The position numbers and the translations under genes are program-made. 64,000 nt of DNA from CAYUVH01 sp964448135 (GTDB lineage: Bacteria; Verrucomicrobiota; Verrucomicrobiia; Limisphaerales; UBA8199): the NCBI GenBank assembly GCA_964448135.1, contig CAYUVH010000029.1, positions 62,001 to 126,000 of the forward strand, read 5' to 3'. Each line of letters starts with the position of its first letter. Position 1 is the first letter of the stretch. Shown one piece after another: positions 24,201-31,220 of this stretch. The notes under the pieces are model-generated. The model worked only from the letters and a program-made list of their open reading frames with translations. It did not search any database and was not told the origin of the DNA.

Positions 24201-27199
24201 GTCAGGCCGTCAGCTTCGCTAATGAACGTGTCGCCCGCGGTCTTGTTGTCCACGAGGGCGCCGACGGCCGTGTTCAGGCGAGTGCCGCCGGAGCCGACGT
24301 TGCCGTTGCCGGTCAGGGTGAGTGTTCCGCCCGACAAGGTGCCGGCTGAACCCACCACCGCGCCGTCCAGAGCCACGTTGCCTCCGCCCGCGTTCAAGCC
24401 ACCGGCTGCCAGCGTGGTCGCGCCGCCGTCCACGAGGTCGAGGTTGCCGCCGGTCATCGTGCCCGAGAGCGTCAGGCCATTGGCTTCATTGACGAACGTG
24501 TCGCCGCCGCTCTTGTTATCGACCAGCGCGGCGACATCGGTCTGGAGTCGTGTGCCGGGCGAGCCCACGTTATTTCCACCATTCAAGGTCAGAGTGCCCG
24601 CCGTAAGCGTACCGGCCGAACCAACCACTCCGCCGCCGAGGGTCACATTGCCGGCGCCGGCATTGAAACCGCCCGCCGCCAGCGTCGTGGAGCCCGCCGT
24701 TTCGGCCAGGTCCAGATTGCCGCCCGTCAGGGTGCCCGAAAGCGTCAGACCGTCGGCTTCAGTGATGAAGGCATCGCCGGCGCTCTTGTTGTCCACGAGA
24801 TTTCCAACCGCCGTGTTGAGGTGGGTGCCGCTCGAACCCACATTGCCGTTGCCCGTGAGTGTCAGGGTGTCGCCGGACAAAGTGCCGGAAGAACCCGCCA
24901 CCGCGCCGTCGAGCGTCACATTCCCGGCGCCGGCATTCAATCCGCCCGCCGCCAGGGTGGTGGTTCCCCCGTCCACCAGATCGAGGTTGCCCCCGGTCAC
25001 GGTGCCGGACAGCGTCAGCCCATCCGCTTCGTTGACGAACGTGTCGCCGCTGCTCTTGTTGTCCGCGAGGTTCGCGACGGATGTTTTCAGGCGCGTGCCA
25101 CTGGAGCCCACATTGCCATCACCGTTGAGCGTCAGCGTCCCGCCCGAAAGTGTTCCGGCCGAAGCGGTGACCGCGCCGCCAAGGGTGACGTTGCCGCTGG
25201 CGGCATCGAATCCGCCGGCGGCCAGTGTTGTGGCTCCGGCGGTCTCAGCGAGATCAAGATTTCCACCCGTCAGCGTTCCCGAAAGCGTGAGGCCGTTGGC
25301 TTCAGTAATGAAGGTGTCGCCGCCGCTTTTGTTGTCCACCAAGGCGGTGACCGTGGTGTTTAGGCGATTGCCGCTGGAGCCGACGTTGCCGCTGCCCGTC
25401 AAGGTGAGCGTGGCGCCGGAGAGCGTCCCACCGCCCGACGCATCCAGCGCGCTGTTAATCGCCAGGCCGCCGCCGGTCGTGCTCACATTCGCATTCAACT
25501 TGATTCCGCCGGCCGCGGTAAAACTCAAGTCGCCACCCGAGTTATTCTGGATGCTGGCGTTCACGTTGAGCGCGCCCACGGCATCGAGCGACAACGTGCG
25601 CGTGCTGCCCAGGTTGCCGGACGCGGCGTTCACATTGATATCTCCCGCCTGCCCGTTATCCGGGCTGCCCGAAGTCGTAACGGTCACGTCGCCGCCGGTC
25701 AGGGCGTTCTTGATCGAAGTCCAGGTAAGCACCGATCCCCCACCGTTTGGCTCAAACGTAGTGGGGCCGGCCGGGCCGCCAGAGACGTTGTTGTCGGCGG
25801 AGTTGTCAATTGTCAGATCAGTGAACGGGTCCAGCAATAAACTGCCGGCACGGCCATGAGGAGCGAGGGCGTCAAACGAGCCTTGAAAGTCGAGTGACCG
25901 CGCGCCGGAGATCTCCACGCGGCCACCGTTCCCGGCGATCGCGCCACCTTGCGCGCTAACGGATCCATAAAAGCGAGTGGTGTCATCCGACCAGACCACG
26001 ACGTCGCCGCCGTTGCCCCTCGTGAGAGCATCAGCCTTGATCTGTGCATTCGGACCGACATATGCCGCCTGGGCATTGGCCACGTCTGGATTGGCGCCAT
26101 GGAAACCGCCGCCGATTTGCGCCGTGCCGCCGCCGGCGTCACCGCTCACGTCCACCAAGGCATCATCGAACAACCCGACATGATCGCCGATGATTTGCAC
26201 CGCGCCGCCCTTGGTGCCGGCCGCGTCGCCGCGCGCGGAGATTGTTCCTGAGTCGAGGACCGTCGCGGGCGAATCCGCATTATGACCGGCATCCACGACG
26301 ATCCGGCCGCCGGAGCCATCCGCATTCTGCGCGATGAGCGAGCCGGTGTTTTGGATATTGCCGCCGCCGGCGCGCAGGGAGATGCGGCCGTTATTATTGA
26401 CGATGCCCGTCGCGCGCACCGCGCCGCCGTTGTTGATGGCCAGCGCGTAAATATTTCCGCCCGCGGCCTTCAATTCCGCCGACACGGCGTTGATCGTGCC
26501 GCCAACCGTGTTTTCGACCCCGACCGCCGCGCCCGTCCCCGGAATACCGGCCTGGACACTGAGATGTTCGGACCCGCCCTGTACGAGGGTGACGTCGCTG
26601 CCGGCGGCCAGACCCGCGACATTGCCGGCGTTAATCTGGCCGGAATTTCTCACCGTGTGGGCAATCATGTAAACGTCGCCCAGTGCACTGATGCTGCCGC
26701 GATTCTCGACCCCGGCCGTGGAGTTACCCGTGAAACGAAGGGGGCCACCCTGGCCGAGCGAATCCTCAGGGTTGGCCAGGTTCAACGTGGTGGCGACCAA
26801 CCCACCCACGCTGATTTGCGCGCCGGGCATGAACAGGATGCCGCTGGGATTGAGAATCATCACGGTGCCGCCGACCGGTCCGTTGGGTCCGATGGTGGAG
26901 CGCAGCATGCCGGCGATAACAGACGGGTTGCCGATATTAACGCGGTTCAGGACGACCGAGTTGGCGCCCGCCGCGCCATTGAACTGGAACAGCGTGGTCT
27001 CGCCTGCGCCTATATTGAAGCTCCCCCAATTAATAATGGCGCGACCGCTGGTCTGACTGACCGTGAGGAGGTTGCCGGAATTGAGGATGGTGGCGGCGCC
27101 GCTGGAAACCACTCCATTTAAAGGGTTTGCGCAAACGGAAAACTGCCCCAGGAACAAAGCCCAACTAACGCCGAAAGACCAACAAGCTATTTTTTTCAT
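21203..27199 (-). CDS. Two-partner secretion exoprotein (TpsA), filamentous-hemagglutinin type with tandem repeats
   Basis: A 1998-residue secreted beta-helix protein. After a signal peptide (MKKIACWSFGVSWALFLGQF...ANP) comes the TPS secretion domain (about 25-275), with FNGAAGANSVVLNRV and VMILNPSGILFMPGAQISVGG; NPSGI is a variant of the NPNGI motif recognised by TpsB. The middle holds eleven near-identical repeats of 90-91 residues (units such as GGNLDLVDAGATTL, LDNKSGGDTF-like and GGTLTLNGNGNVGSSG), then a more diverged beta-helix and a non-repeated C-terminus (DRRVLATIQPQLYRPSVGK). There is no PEP-CTERM or LPxTG-like anchor. Composition (Gly, Thr, Asn, Leu; little Cys) fits an adhesin, toxin stalk or matrix fibre; no toxin domain is recognised at the C-terminus. 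It is first in the secretion cluster, directly behind the promoter. Confidence 0.92.
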   Translation of the reverse strand: MKKIACWSFGVSWALFLGQFSVCANPLNGVVSSGAATILNSGNLLTVSQTSGRAIINWGSFNIGAGETTLFQFNGAAGANSVVLNRVNIGNPSVIAGMLRSTIGPNGPVGGTVMILNPSGILFMPGAQISVGGLVATTLNLANPEDSLGQGGPLRFTGNSTAGVENRGSISALGDVYMIAHTVRNSGQINAGNVAGLAAGSDVTLVQGGSEHLSVQAGIPGTGAAVGVENTVGGTINAVSAELKAAGGNIYALAINNGGAVRATGIVNNNGRISLRAGGGNIQNTGSLIAQNADGSGGRIVVDAGHNADSPATVLDSGTISARGDAAGTKGGAVQIIGDHVGLFDDALVDVSGDAGGGTAQIGGGFHGANPDVANAQAAYVGPNAQIKADALTRGNGGDVVVWSDDTTRFYGSVSAQGGAIAGNGGRVEISGARSLDFQGSFDALAPHGRAGSLLLDPFTDLTIDNSADNNVSGGPAGPTTFEPNGGGSVLTWTSIKNALTGGDVTVTTSGSPDNGQAGDINVNAASGNLGSTRTLSLDAVGALNVNASIQNNSGGDLSFTAAGGIKLNANVSTTGGGLAINSALDASGGGTLSGATLTLTGSGNVGSSGNRLNTTVTALVDNKSGGDTFITEANGLTLSGTLTGGNLDLAETAGATTLAAGGFDAASGNVTLGGAVTASAGTLSGGTLTLNGDGNVGSSGTRLKTSVANLADNKSSGDTFVNEADGLTLSGTVTGGNLDLVDGGTTTLAAGGLNAGAGNVTLDGAVAGSSGTLSGDTLTLTGNGNVGSSGTHLNTAVGNLVDNKSAGDAFITEADGLTLSGTLTGGNLDLAETAGSTTLAAGGFNAGAGNVTLGGGVVGSAGTLTAGTLTLNGGNNVGSPGTRLQTDVAALVDNKSGGDTFVNEANGLTLSGTMTGGNLDLVDGGATTLAAGGLNAGGGNVALDGAVVGSAGTLSGGTLTLTGNGNVGSGGTRLNTAVGALVDNKTAGDTFISEADGLTLSGTLGGGNLDLVDAGATTLSGAGFNAGAGNVSLDGAVIGSAGTLSGGTLTLAGNGNVGSSGARLSTDVNALVDNKTGGNTFVSEANGLTLSGTFSGGDLDLTDAGATTLAAGGLNAGAGNVTLGGAVIGSAGTIAASSLTLNGSGNVGSGGTRLNTAVNSLVDNKSSGDTFINEADGLTLLGTLTGGNLDLFDVGATTLSGAGFDAGAGNVTLYGAVIASAGTLSANTLTLNGNGNVGASGARLNTAIATLADNKTAGDTFISEADGLTLSGALTGGNLDVVDAGTTTLSAGGFNAGAGNVTLAGAVAGSAGTLSGGTLNLNGGGNVGSSGTRLNTALTALVDNKSGGNTFISEADGLTLSGTLTGGNLDLVDAGATTLSAGGFNAGGGDVTLGGAVVASAGSLSANTLTLNGNGNVGSGGTRLNTAVASLVDNKSGGDTYVSEADGLTLSGALTGGNLDLNDAGATTLSAGGFNAGGGNVTLGGAVVASAGTLAGGTLTLNGNGNVGSSGTRLNTAVTALVDNKTGGDTFASEADGLTLSGTFSGGNLDLTDAGATTLAAGGLNAGAGNVTLGGAVIGSAGTLSANALALNGSGDVGSSGTALNTKVNSIALNRSGGDTFINQDAGTTVDLRGTTSGGDLTLTAGAATVDNQSLNTGSGDITFNVTTLSLTKNVTGGSLLVNNSGNASLATSIHTTGNQQFNGPVLLTGNTDLHGNALILGSGLNAQNHDLLLDFSTPFTIPGTLVNVHNFTSSRNINLNGNFTTSGSQTYNGQVVLLNSSTLQGSSVALNNGLSGSGDFAIVGAASMRGTITTSGAQTYSSPISLTGDTSMHGSQIHLNGVAGGGFNFTVGSTAGTLLTGPIGGVRNFTESGPIMISVPGGGSEDSPAIITTGLQTFNGLITLGADATLVGTGFDPAGGLAANGYRFAFIYILPNGKFLNTGSLFDAVAETDRRVLATIQPQLYRPSVGKLSITGTGLEIPGIYLRSSEVPVAMQ
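22441..25440 (-). repeat. Eleven 270/273-bp tandem repeats inside tpsA
   Basis: A fixed landmark (the DNK codons, plus-strand TCTTGTTGTC or close variants) appears at 22621, 22891, 23161, 23431, 23701, 23971, 24241, 24511, 24784, 25054 and 25327. Spacings are 270 bp, except two of 273 bp that come from one extra codon. The outer limits given are approximate. The exact register implies expansion by recombination or recent gene-internal duplication. Confidence 0.95.
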
Positions 27200-27238
27200 A
27201 ACACGCTCGCTTTGCGGTTTTGGGAACTTCTATCGGCA

Positions 27239-27267
27239 GTTATATGGCTTCCAGGGATTTACGTCAA
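27239..27267 (-). promoter_or_regulatory. Sigma-70-like promoter of the tpsA cluster
   Basis: On the minus strand TTGACG (complement of 27262-27267) and TATAAC (complement of 27239-27244) are separated by exactly 17 bases; each matches the consensus in 5 of 6 positions. Transcription would begin near 27232, giving a leader of about 33 bases before the tpsA ATG at 27199. Confidence 0.7.
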
Positions 27268-27528
27268 GGGGACCTTCGGATTTAAACAATGCGATAAAAC
27301 ACGTCAGGAGGTGTTCCCGGTTCCGCCGGGGCCATCGCCCGACTTTTTGATTTCAAAGATCAGCGCGGCAATATTTTCGTCGCGACGAGATGGCTGCATC
27401 ACTCGCGGTGCGATTAAAGCATAAAGGGACCAAAAATAATCTCCCACGGTGGGAGTTTCTCCCGTGACCGAATTGAAAGAAATCGGGAGGTCGTTGAAAC
27501 ACCGCCGGTGAAGTGTTAGCTGTTTTCA
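27268..27528. other. Gap between tpsA promoter and MFS gene
   Basis: No convincing gene. It contains a 31-codon minus-strand frame (from the ATG near 27400: MQPSRRDENIAALIFEIKK) that I cannot support as real, and the family B palindrome at 27433-27468. It must also hold the promoter of the divergent MFS gene, which I could not place. Confidence 0.4.
27433..27468 (-). repeat. Dispersed palindrome, family B copy 1
   Basis: A 36-bp sequence around the perfect palindrome CTCCCACGGTGGGAG-type core (CTCCCAC/GTGGGAG). It is identical, in reverse complement, to 59285-59320. On the minus strand it lies about 170 bp upstream of the tpsA -35 box. Confidence 0.8.
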
Positions 27529-28914
27529 GTGTCCGACGGCCCAAAAACTTCAACTCCCTCGGCGATTGGGAAGTCGCTGGCTGTTTTCCGGCACCGGCCG
27601 TTCTTGATTTTCTGGATCGGCGCCTGCATCTCGAACACCGGCAATTGGACGGAGAACGCCGCGCAGAGTTGGGCGGTGACCAGCCAGACGGCCGGCAACC
27701 CCCACCAAGGCCTGCTGGTGGAGATTCTGCAGTTTGCGGATTTTTGTCCGGTGCTCCTGCTGGCCCTGATCGCGGGAGTAATCGCGGACCGGGTGGATCG
27801 CAAGGCCTGGTTGATCACGCTGCAGACGGCGGCGTGCGTACTCGGCGCCGGACTGGCGGTGTCGGCCTTCATGGGTTGGGCGACGCCGTGGGTGGTGATC
27901 GCCTTCACGTTTCTGGAAGGGATCATCTGGGCGCTCAACGGCCCGGTGTTTCTTTCCGTGGTGCCGAACCTGGTGCCGCGCGCGGAGTTGAGCCCGGCGC
28001 TCGCGCTGAACTCCGTGCAATTCAACATGGCCCGGCTCTGCGGCCCCATGGTGGCGGCGTGGTTGATCGGCGTCATCGGCATCGCCGGCGCATTTGCCTT
28101 CAATGCCTGCACCTTCCTCCCGCTGTTGCTCGCGCTCTTTTTCGCCATTCCGAAAATTCCACCGCCCGCACGGCCCAACGGCGGCTCGATGTACCACGAC
28201 ATCCGGGAAGGATTGAAGTTCGTCTGGACCAGTCCCGGCACCCGGCGGCTGACCATCATGGGAATTACGTTCATGTTTTTCGCCGCCCCGTTGCAGGGAC
28301 TGCTGCCCGTGTTCGCGCAAAGCGTTCTCAAAGGCGGCCCGGGGCTGTTCGGCTTGATGCTGTCCGCCATCGGGCTGGGTTCCATCCTGGGAGCGCTCCT
28401 GCTCTCGTGCATTCCATCTTACTATCCCCGCCACCATCTCATTCCGCTGGCCATGTGCGGTTTCGCGGTCATCGGGCTGCTTTTCAGTCTTTCGACCATT
28501 CCGGCCTTGAGCCTGCTTATCCTGGTCGCCAATGGCTGCTTCTGGTTGCTGAGCCTCAACCCGAGCAATACCGCCAATCAACTGCTCGCCACCGATGCCA
28601 ACCGCGGCCGCGTCCTATCGGTCATGCTGCTGGCGCAACAGGGCGGAATGCCGCTCGGCCATTTGTTCGCAGGATTTCTGACGCATTACCTGTCGCCGCC
28701 CTGGGTGCTGCGGCTGATGCTGGGCACGTTGCTGATTCTGATGCTGGGATTTTTGTTCAAGCGTGAACCGGCGATCGACGCGATGGCCCGGCGACACCTG
28801 GCGCCACGGACATTTTGGGGCAGCTTCTGGGAAGCCATCACCGCCGCGTCGCATCGGCCGGCGTACCCTGCTGAGATCGCAGTCACCCCCGAAAAAGACA
28901 CGAAATCCGGATAG
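27529..28914 (+). CDS. Major facilitator superfamily exporter (MFS_3/EntS-like)
   Basis: A 461-residue inner-membrane protein with about 12 helices, of the MFS branch that includes the enterobactin exporter EntS and macrolide pumps. The N-terminus has the family pattern FRHRPFLIFWIGACISNTGNW, and the loop between helices 2 and 3 carries AGVIADRVDRKAWL, the MFS motif A (G-x-x-x-D-R-x-x-R-R type). A central cytoplasmic loop separates two six-helix halves. The substrate cannot be told from sequence. The frame starts with GTG at 27529 just after a run with no strong ribosome-binding site, so an internal start is possible. It is divergent from tpsA and is the first of a plus-strand run, with 111 bp before the next gene. 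Confidence 0.85.
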   Translation: MSDGPKTSTPSAIGKSLAVFRHRPFLIFWIGACISNTGNWTENAAQSWAVTSQTAGNPHQGLLVEILQFADFCPVLLLALIAGVIADRVDRKAWLITLQTAACVLGAGLAVSAFMGWATPWVVIAFTFLEGIIWALNGPVFLSVVPNLVPRAELSPALALNSVQFNMARLCGPMVAAWLIGVIGIAGAFAFNACTFLPLLLALFFAIPKIPPPARPNGGSMYHDIREGLKFVWTSPGTRRLTIMGITFMFFAAPLQGLLPVFAQSVLKGGPGLFGLMLSAIGLGSILGALLLSCIPSYYPRHHLIPLAMCGFAVIGLLFSLSTIPALSLLILVANGCFWLLSLNPSNTANQLLATDANRGRVLSVMLLAQQGGMPLGHLFAGFLTHYLSPPWVLRLMLGTLLILMLGFLFKREPAIDAMARRHLAPRTFWGSFWEAITAASHRPAYPAEIAVTPEKDTKSG

Positions 28915-29025
28915 CCTCGTCATTAGCCAGCGGTGACCGGGCTCCCCTCCCTCGTACACTCGAAAGCGCTGGACGGTGGCGGAGTCGCGCAACCATGATG
29001 AACGCGAGTCTGAGTTGCATTCTGT

Positions 29026-30066
29026 ATGTCCACTCCACAGCGCGAAACCGTCACAGTCTGCCTGCCGGTTTTCAATTGCGCGCAATACATACGCGCGGCG
29101 GTGGAGAGTGTCCTCGCGCAGGATTACCCGGATTGGACGCTGTTGATTTCGGATAACGCCTCCACGGATGGAACCTGGGAGATTCTCAACGCGCTGAGTC
29201 ACCCGAGGATTAAACTTCACCGGCAGCCGCAGAATCTCGGCGTGGTGGCAAATTGGAATTATCTGTTGGAGCAGGCGGCGACGGAGTTCGTGTGTTTTCT
29301 GGGGGCGGACGATTACTTTTATCCGGATCATTTGCGCCGGAAGGTGGACTTGTTGCGGAAATTTCCGGAAGTGCCATTCGCGCATGGGCCGGTGGATTTT
29401 GTGGACGAGGTGGGGAAACCGTTGAAACGGTTGGAGGGCGCGTCCGAGTCGGGGATCACCCCGCTGAAGCGGGGTGTTAATGAGAGGGAAGCGGCAGCCG
29501 ACGCGGGGGCGGCGAGAGCCGGTGCGATCGGGGGTTCAGGATTCGAGCCGGCGAAGGGAAGTCTGCGGCGGCTGCTTCAGATCAACCACATCAACATCAC
29601 TTCAGTGATGTTTCGCCGGCAGGCTTTGGTGGAATCGGGTTTGCGATTCGATTCACGGCTCCGGTTTTTCATTGATTGGCAACTGTACGTGGAATTGATG
29701 CTCCGCTATCCGGGTGCCGCTTGGGATAACCAGGCGACGGCGGCCTACCGCGTGCATGCAGCCAGTGACGCCCGCCAAAACGTGCGCAGCGCGCGCTGGG
29801 CACTGGAATCGCGGCAGTTCTTTCTGGCGAGCTTCCAGGAGCGCGCGGCGGATTGGTCGCGGCTGGGATTCGATAGCCTGACCGAAGGCCGGCGGATGAC
29901 CGCGGATTTATGGGCTCTGGCGTTTCAACAGTGGCGCCGGGGGAACAAGGTCGAGGCGCGGGAAGCGTGGAGCATGTTCCGGAAGTTCCACGGTTTCGGC
30001 ACGGTGGCGAAGGGTTTGGGGCCGTGGCTCGGACGGGGAATCAGGGGAAATTCGCAAAACGGATGA
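29026..30066 (+). CDS. Family 2 glycosyltransferase with an in-frame repeat insertion
   Basis: A 346-residue GT-A fold inverting glycosyltransferase that probably adds a sugar to a surface polysaccharide. The nucleotide-binding start VTVCLPVFNCAQYIRAAVES, then LLISDNASTDGTWEI and the metal-binding CFLGADDYFYPDHL (DxD-type) are intact. Between about residues 130 and 155 the protein carries an unusual Gly/Glu/Arg-rich insert (residues GKPLKRLEGA...TPLKRGVNERE) encoded by a dispersed bipartite palindrome that recurs at 58850-58927. The conserved acceptor part continues after it (INHINITSVMFRRQALVESG). The DNA insert stays in frame and the ORF is intact, so the enzyme may still work. Confidence 0.85.
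   Translation: MSTPQRETVTVCLPVFNCAQYIRAAVESVLAQDYPDWTLLISDNASTDGTWEILNALSHPRIKLHRQPQNLGVVANWNYLLEQAATEFVCFLGADDYFYPDHLRRKVDLLRKFPEVPFAHGPVDFVDEVGKPLKRLEGASESGITPLKRGVNEREAAADAGAARAGAIGGSGFEPAKGSLRRLLQINHINITSVMFRRQALVESGLRFDSRLRFFIDWQLYVELMLRYPGAAWDNQATAAYRVHAASDARQNVRSARWALESRQFFLASFQERAADWSRLGFDSLTEGRRMTADLWALAFQQWRRGNKVEAREAWSMFRKFHGFGTVAKGLGPWLGRGIRGNSQNG
29415..29487 (+). repeat. Bipartite palindromic repeat, family C copy 1, inside a coding sequence
   Basis: First palindrome AAACCGTTGAAACGGTT (29416-29432), spacer with GCGTCCGA, second palindrome CACCCCGCTGAAGCGGGGTG (29457-29476), then TTAATGAGAGG. The same order of parts is found at 58850-58927 on the other strand, in a gap. The two copies differ mainly by paired changes in the stems, which keep the hairpins. 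Confidence 0.8.
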
Positions 30067-30183
30067 AATGTATGGATTTCAGGACTTGGGTCAGACACCC
30101 CACCGCGCTGGGACTGAGGATATTTGTTTGAGGAAAGCACGCTTCTCCGGAGCTTGGCGAGGGCGCTCTAAGTGTCGGATTGG

Positions 30184-30242
30184 GCTTGAGCTTCGGACTT
30201 CGGACTTCTTTCGTCATTCGTCAGTCGAGCTTCGTCATTCCC
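30184..30242 (+). repeat. Dispersed TTCGTCATTCG repeat, family E copy 1
   Basis: Short units (GAGCTTCGGACTTCGGACTT, TTTCGTCATTCGTCAG) in the gap before ppk2. Related runs are at 32941-32977 (reverse), 49003-49085 and 51601-51662. Just after it, 30256-30271 can form a small TTCCGC/GCGGAA hairpin. Confidence 0.6.
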
Positions 30243-30317
30243 GTTCTGTTCCCCCATTCCGCTTGTGTGCGGAATAAACAGTGTTAGCTTCCATCTGCCC
30301 AGGGCAAACCGTCTGCG

Positions 30318-31220
30318 ATGAAAATCAAACATTTGGTCAAGAAAGCCCGTGCCATTGCCGAGCCATTTCGTGTGGAGCGGGGTAAAGGCTTTCGGTTGAA
30401 GGACTTCGATCCGGACGACACGCTCCATTTCAAGGACGAGGACAAGCCAGCGGCGAAGGAAGCGCTGGCGCAGGGCGTCGAGACATTGTGCCAGTTGCAG
30501 GACAAGCTCTACGCGCAGGATCGCTGGTCGGTGCTGCTGATATTTCAGGCGATGGACGCCGCCGGGAAGGACGGCGCGATCAAGCACGTGATGTCCGGCC
30601 TCAATCCGCAGGGCTGCCAGGTGCATTCGTTCAAGGCGCCATCGGCCGAGGAACTCGACCATGATTATCTGTGGCGCTGCATGCGCTGCCTGCCGAATCG
30701 CGGCCACATCGGGATTTTCAATCGCAGCTATTACGAAGAGACGCTGGTGGTGCGGGTGCATCCGGAGTACCTGGCAAACCAAAAACTTCCGCCGTCGCTG
30801 ATTACCAAACGCATCTGGAAGGAGCGCTTCGAGGACATCCGCAATTTCGAGCAGTACCTCGGGCACAACGGGGTGATCGTACGAAAGTTCTTCCTCCATA
30901 TTTCGCGCAAAGAACAGAAACGACGCTTTCTGGAGCGCATCGATAATCCGGAAAAGAACTGGAAATTCTCGGCGGCGGACGCGCAGGAACGCGGCTATTG
31001 GCGGGATTACATGGAGGCCTACGAAGATCTGATCCAGAATACGGCCACGGCTGACGCGCCTTGGTACGTGGTGCCCGCGGACAACAAGTGGTTCACGCGG
31101 CTGGTAGTCGCGGCGGCAGTCATTGAGGCCCTGTCGTCGCTCGGATTGCATTATCCGGACGTGGGGGCGGACAAGGTCAAGGAACTGGTGGCCGCCCGCC
31201 GGGCGCTGACAAAGGAATGA
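30318..31220 (+). CDS. ppk2: Polyphosphate kinase 2 family protein
   Basis: PPK2 enzymes transfer phosphate between polyphosphate and nucleotides (ADP or AMP). The 300-residue protein has the single-domain PPK2 layout: Walker A FQAMDAAGKDGAIKHV (about 76-91), FKAPSAEELDHDYLWR (about 106-121), and the Walker B/lid region GHIGIFNRSYYEETLVVRVHP (about 129-149). The sequence fits the class I/III type that uses polyP to phosphorylate nucleotides, but the class cannot be fixed by eye. It overlaps the next gene by 4 bp (ATGA), so it begins the pentose phosphate cluster. With a polyphosphate-glucokinase-like gene downstream, it suggests polyphosphate as an energy store feeding sugar phosphorylation. 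Confidence 0.9.
   Translation: MKIKHLVKKARAIAEPFRVERGKGFRLKDFDPDDTLHFKDEDKPAAKEALAQGVETLCQLQDKLYAQDRWSVLLIFQAMDAAGKDGAIKHVMSGLNPQGCQVHSFKAPSAEELDHDYLWRCMRCLPNRGHIGIFNRSYYEETLVVRVHPEYLANQKLPPSLITKRIWKERFEDIRNFEQYLGHNGVIVRKFFLHISRKEQKRRFLERIDNPEKNWKFSAADAQERGYWRDYMEAYEDLIQNTATADAPWYVVPADNKWFTRLVVAAAVIEALSSLGLHYPDVGADKVKELVAARRALTKE

Larger units (their letters stand above)
8593..27267 (-). other. Composite two-partner plus type VI secretion-like gene cluster
   Basis: Eight same-strand genes follow one promoter: tpsA, tpsB, an unrecognised gene, tssK, tssL, tssM, a TagF-TPR-SUMF1 fusion and tssA. The gaps are 31, 24, 12, -4, 1, 28 and 50 bp, so cotranscription is likely. It combines an outer-membrane type Vb exporter and its exoprotein with the inner-membrane complex and baseplate adaptor of a type VI system. 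TssB, TssC, Hcp, TssE, TssF, TssG, ClpV, VgrG and TssJ are absent from the whole window. Confidence 0.75.

Noticed and set aside
22441..25440. CRISPR-like array in the 22-25 kb repeats
   Set aside because: Repeats are 270 bp, contiguous and in frame with a protein; there are no short direct repeats with unique spacers and no cas genes.
22878..25859. A 993-codon open frame on the plus strand, antisense to tpsA
   Set aside because: It is a by-product of the tpsA repeat unit: 270 bp is a multiple of three, so one stop-free antisense frame stays open over all copies. Its product is a Ser/Pro/Val/Leu repeat with no domain, start context or ribosome-binding site.
27308..27400. A 31-codon minus-strand frame between the family B palindrome and tpsA
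   Set aside because: No ribosome-binding site, no known relatives, and it lies upstream of a strong promoter.
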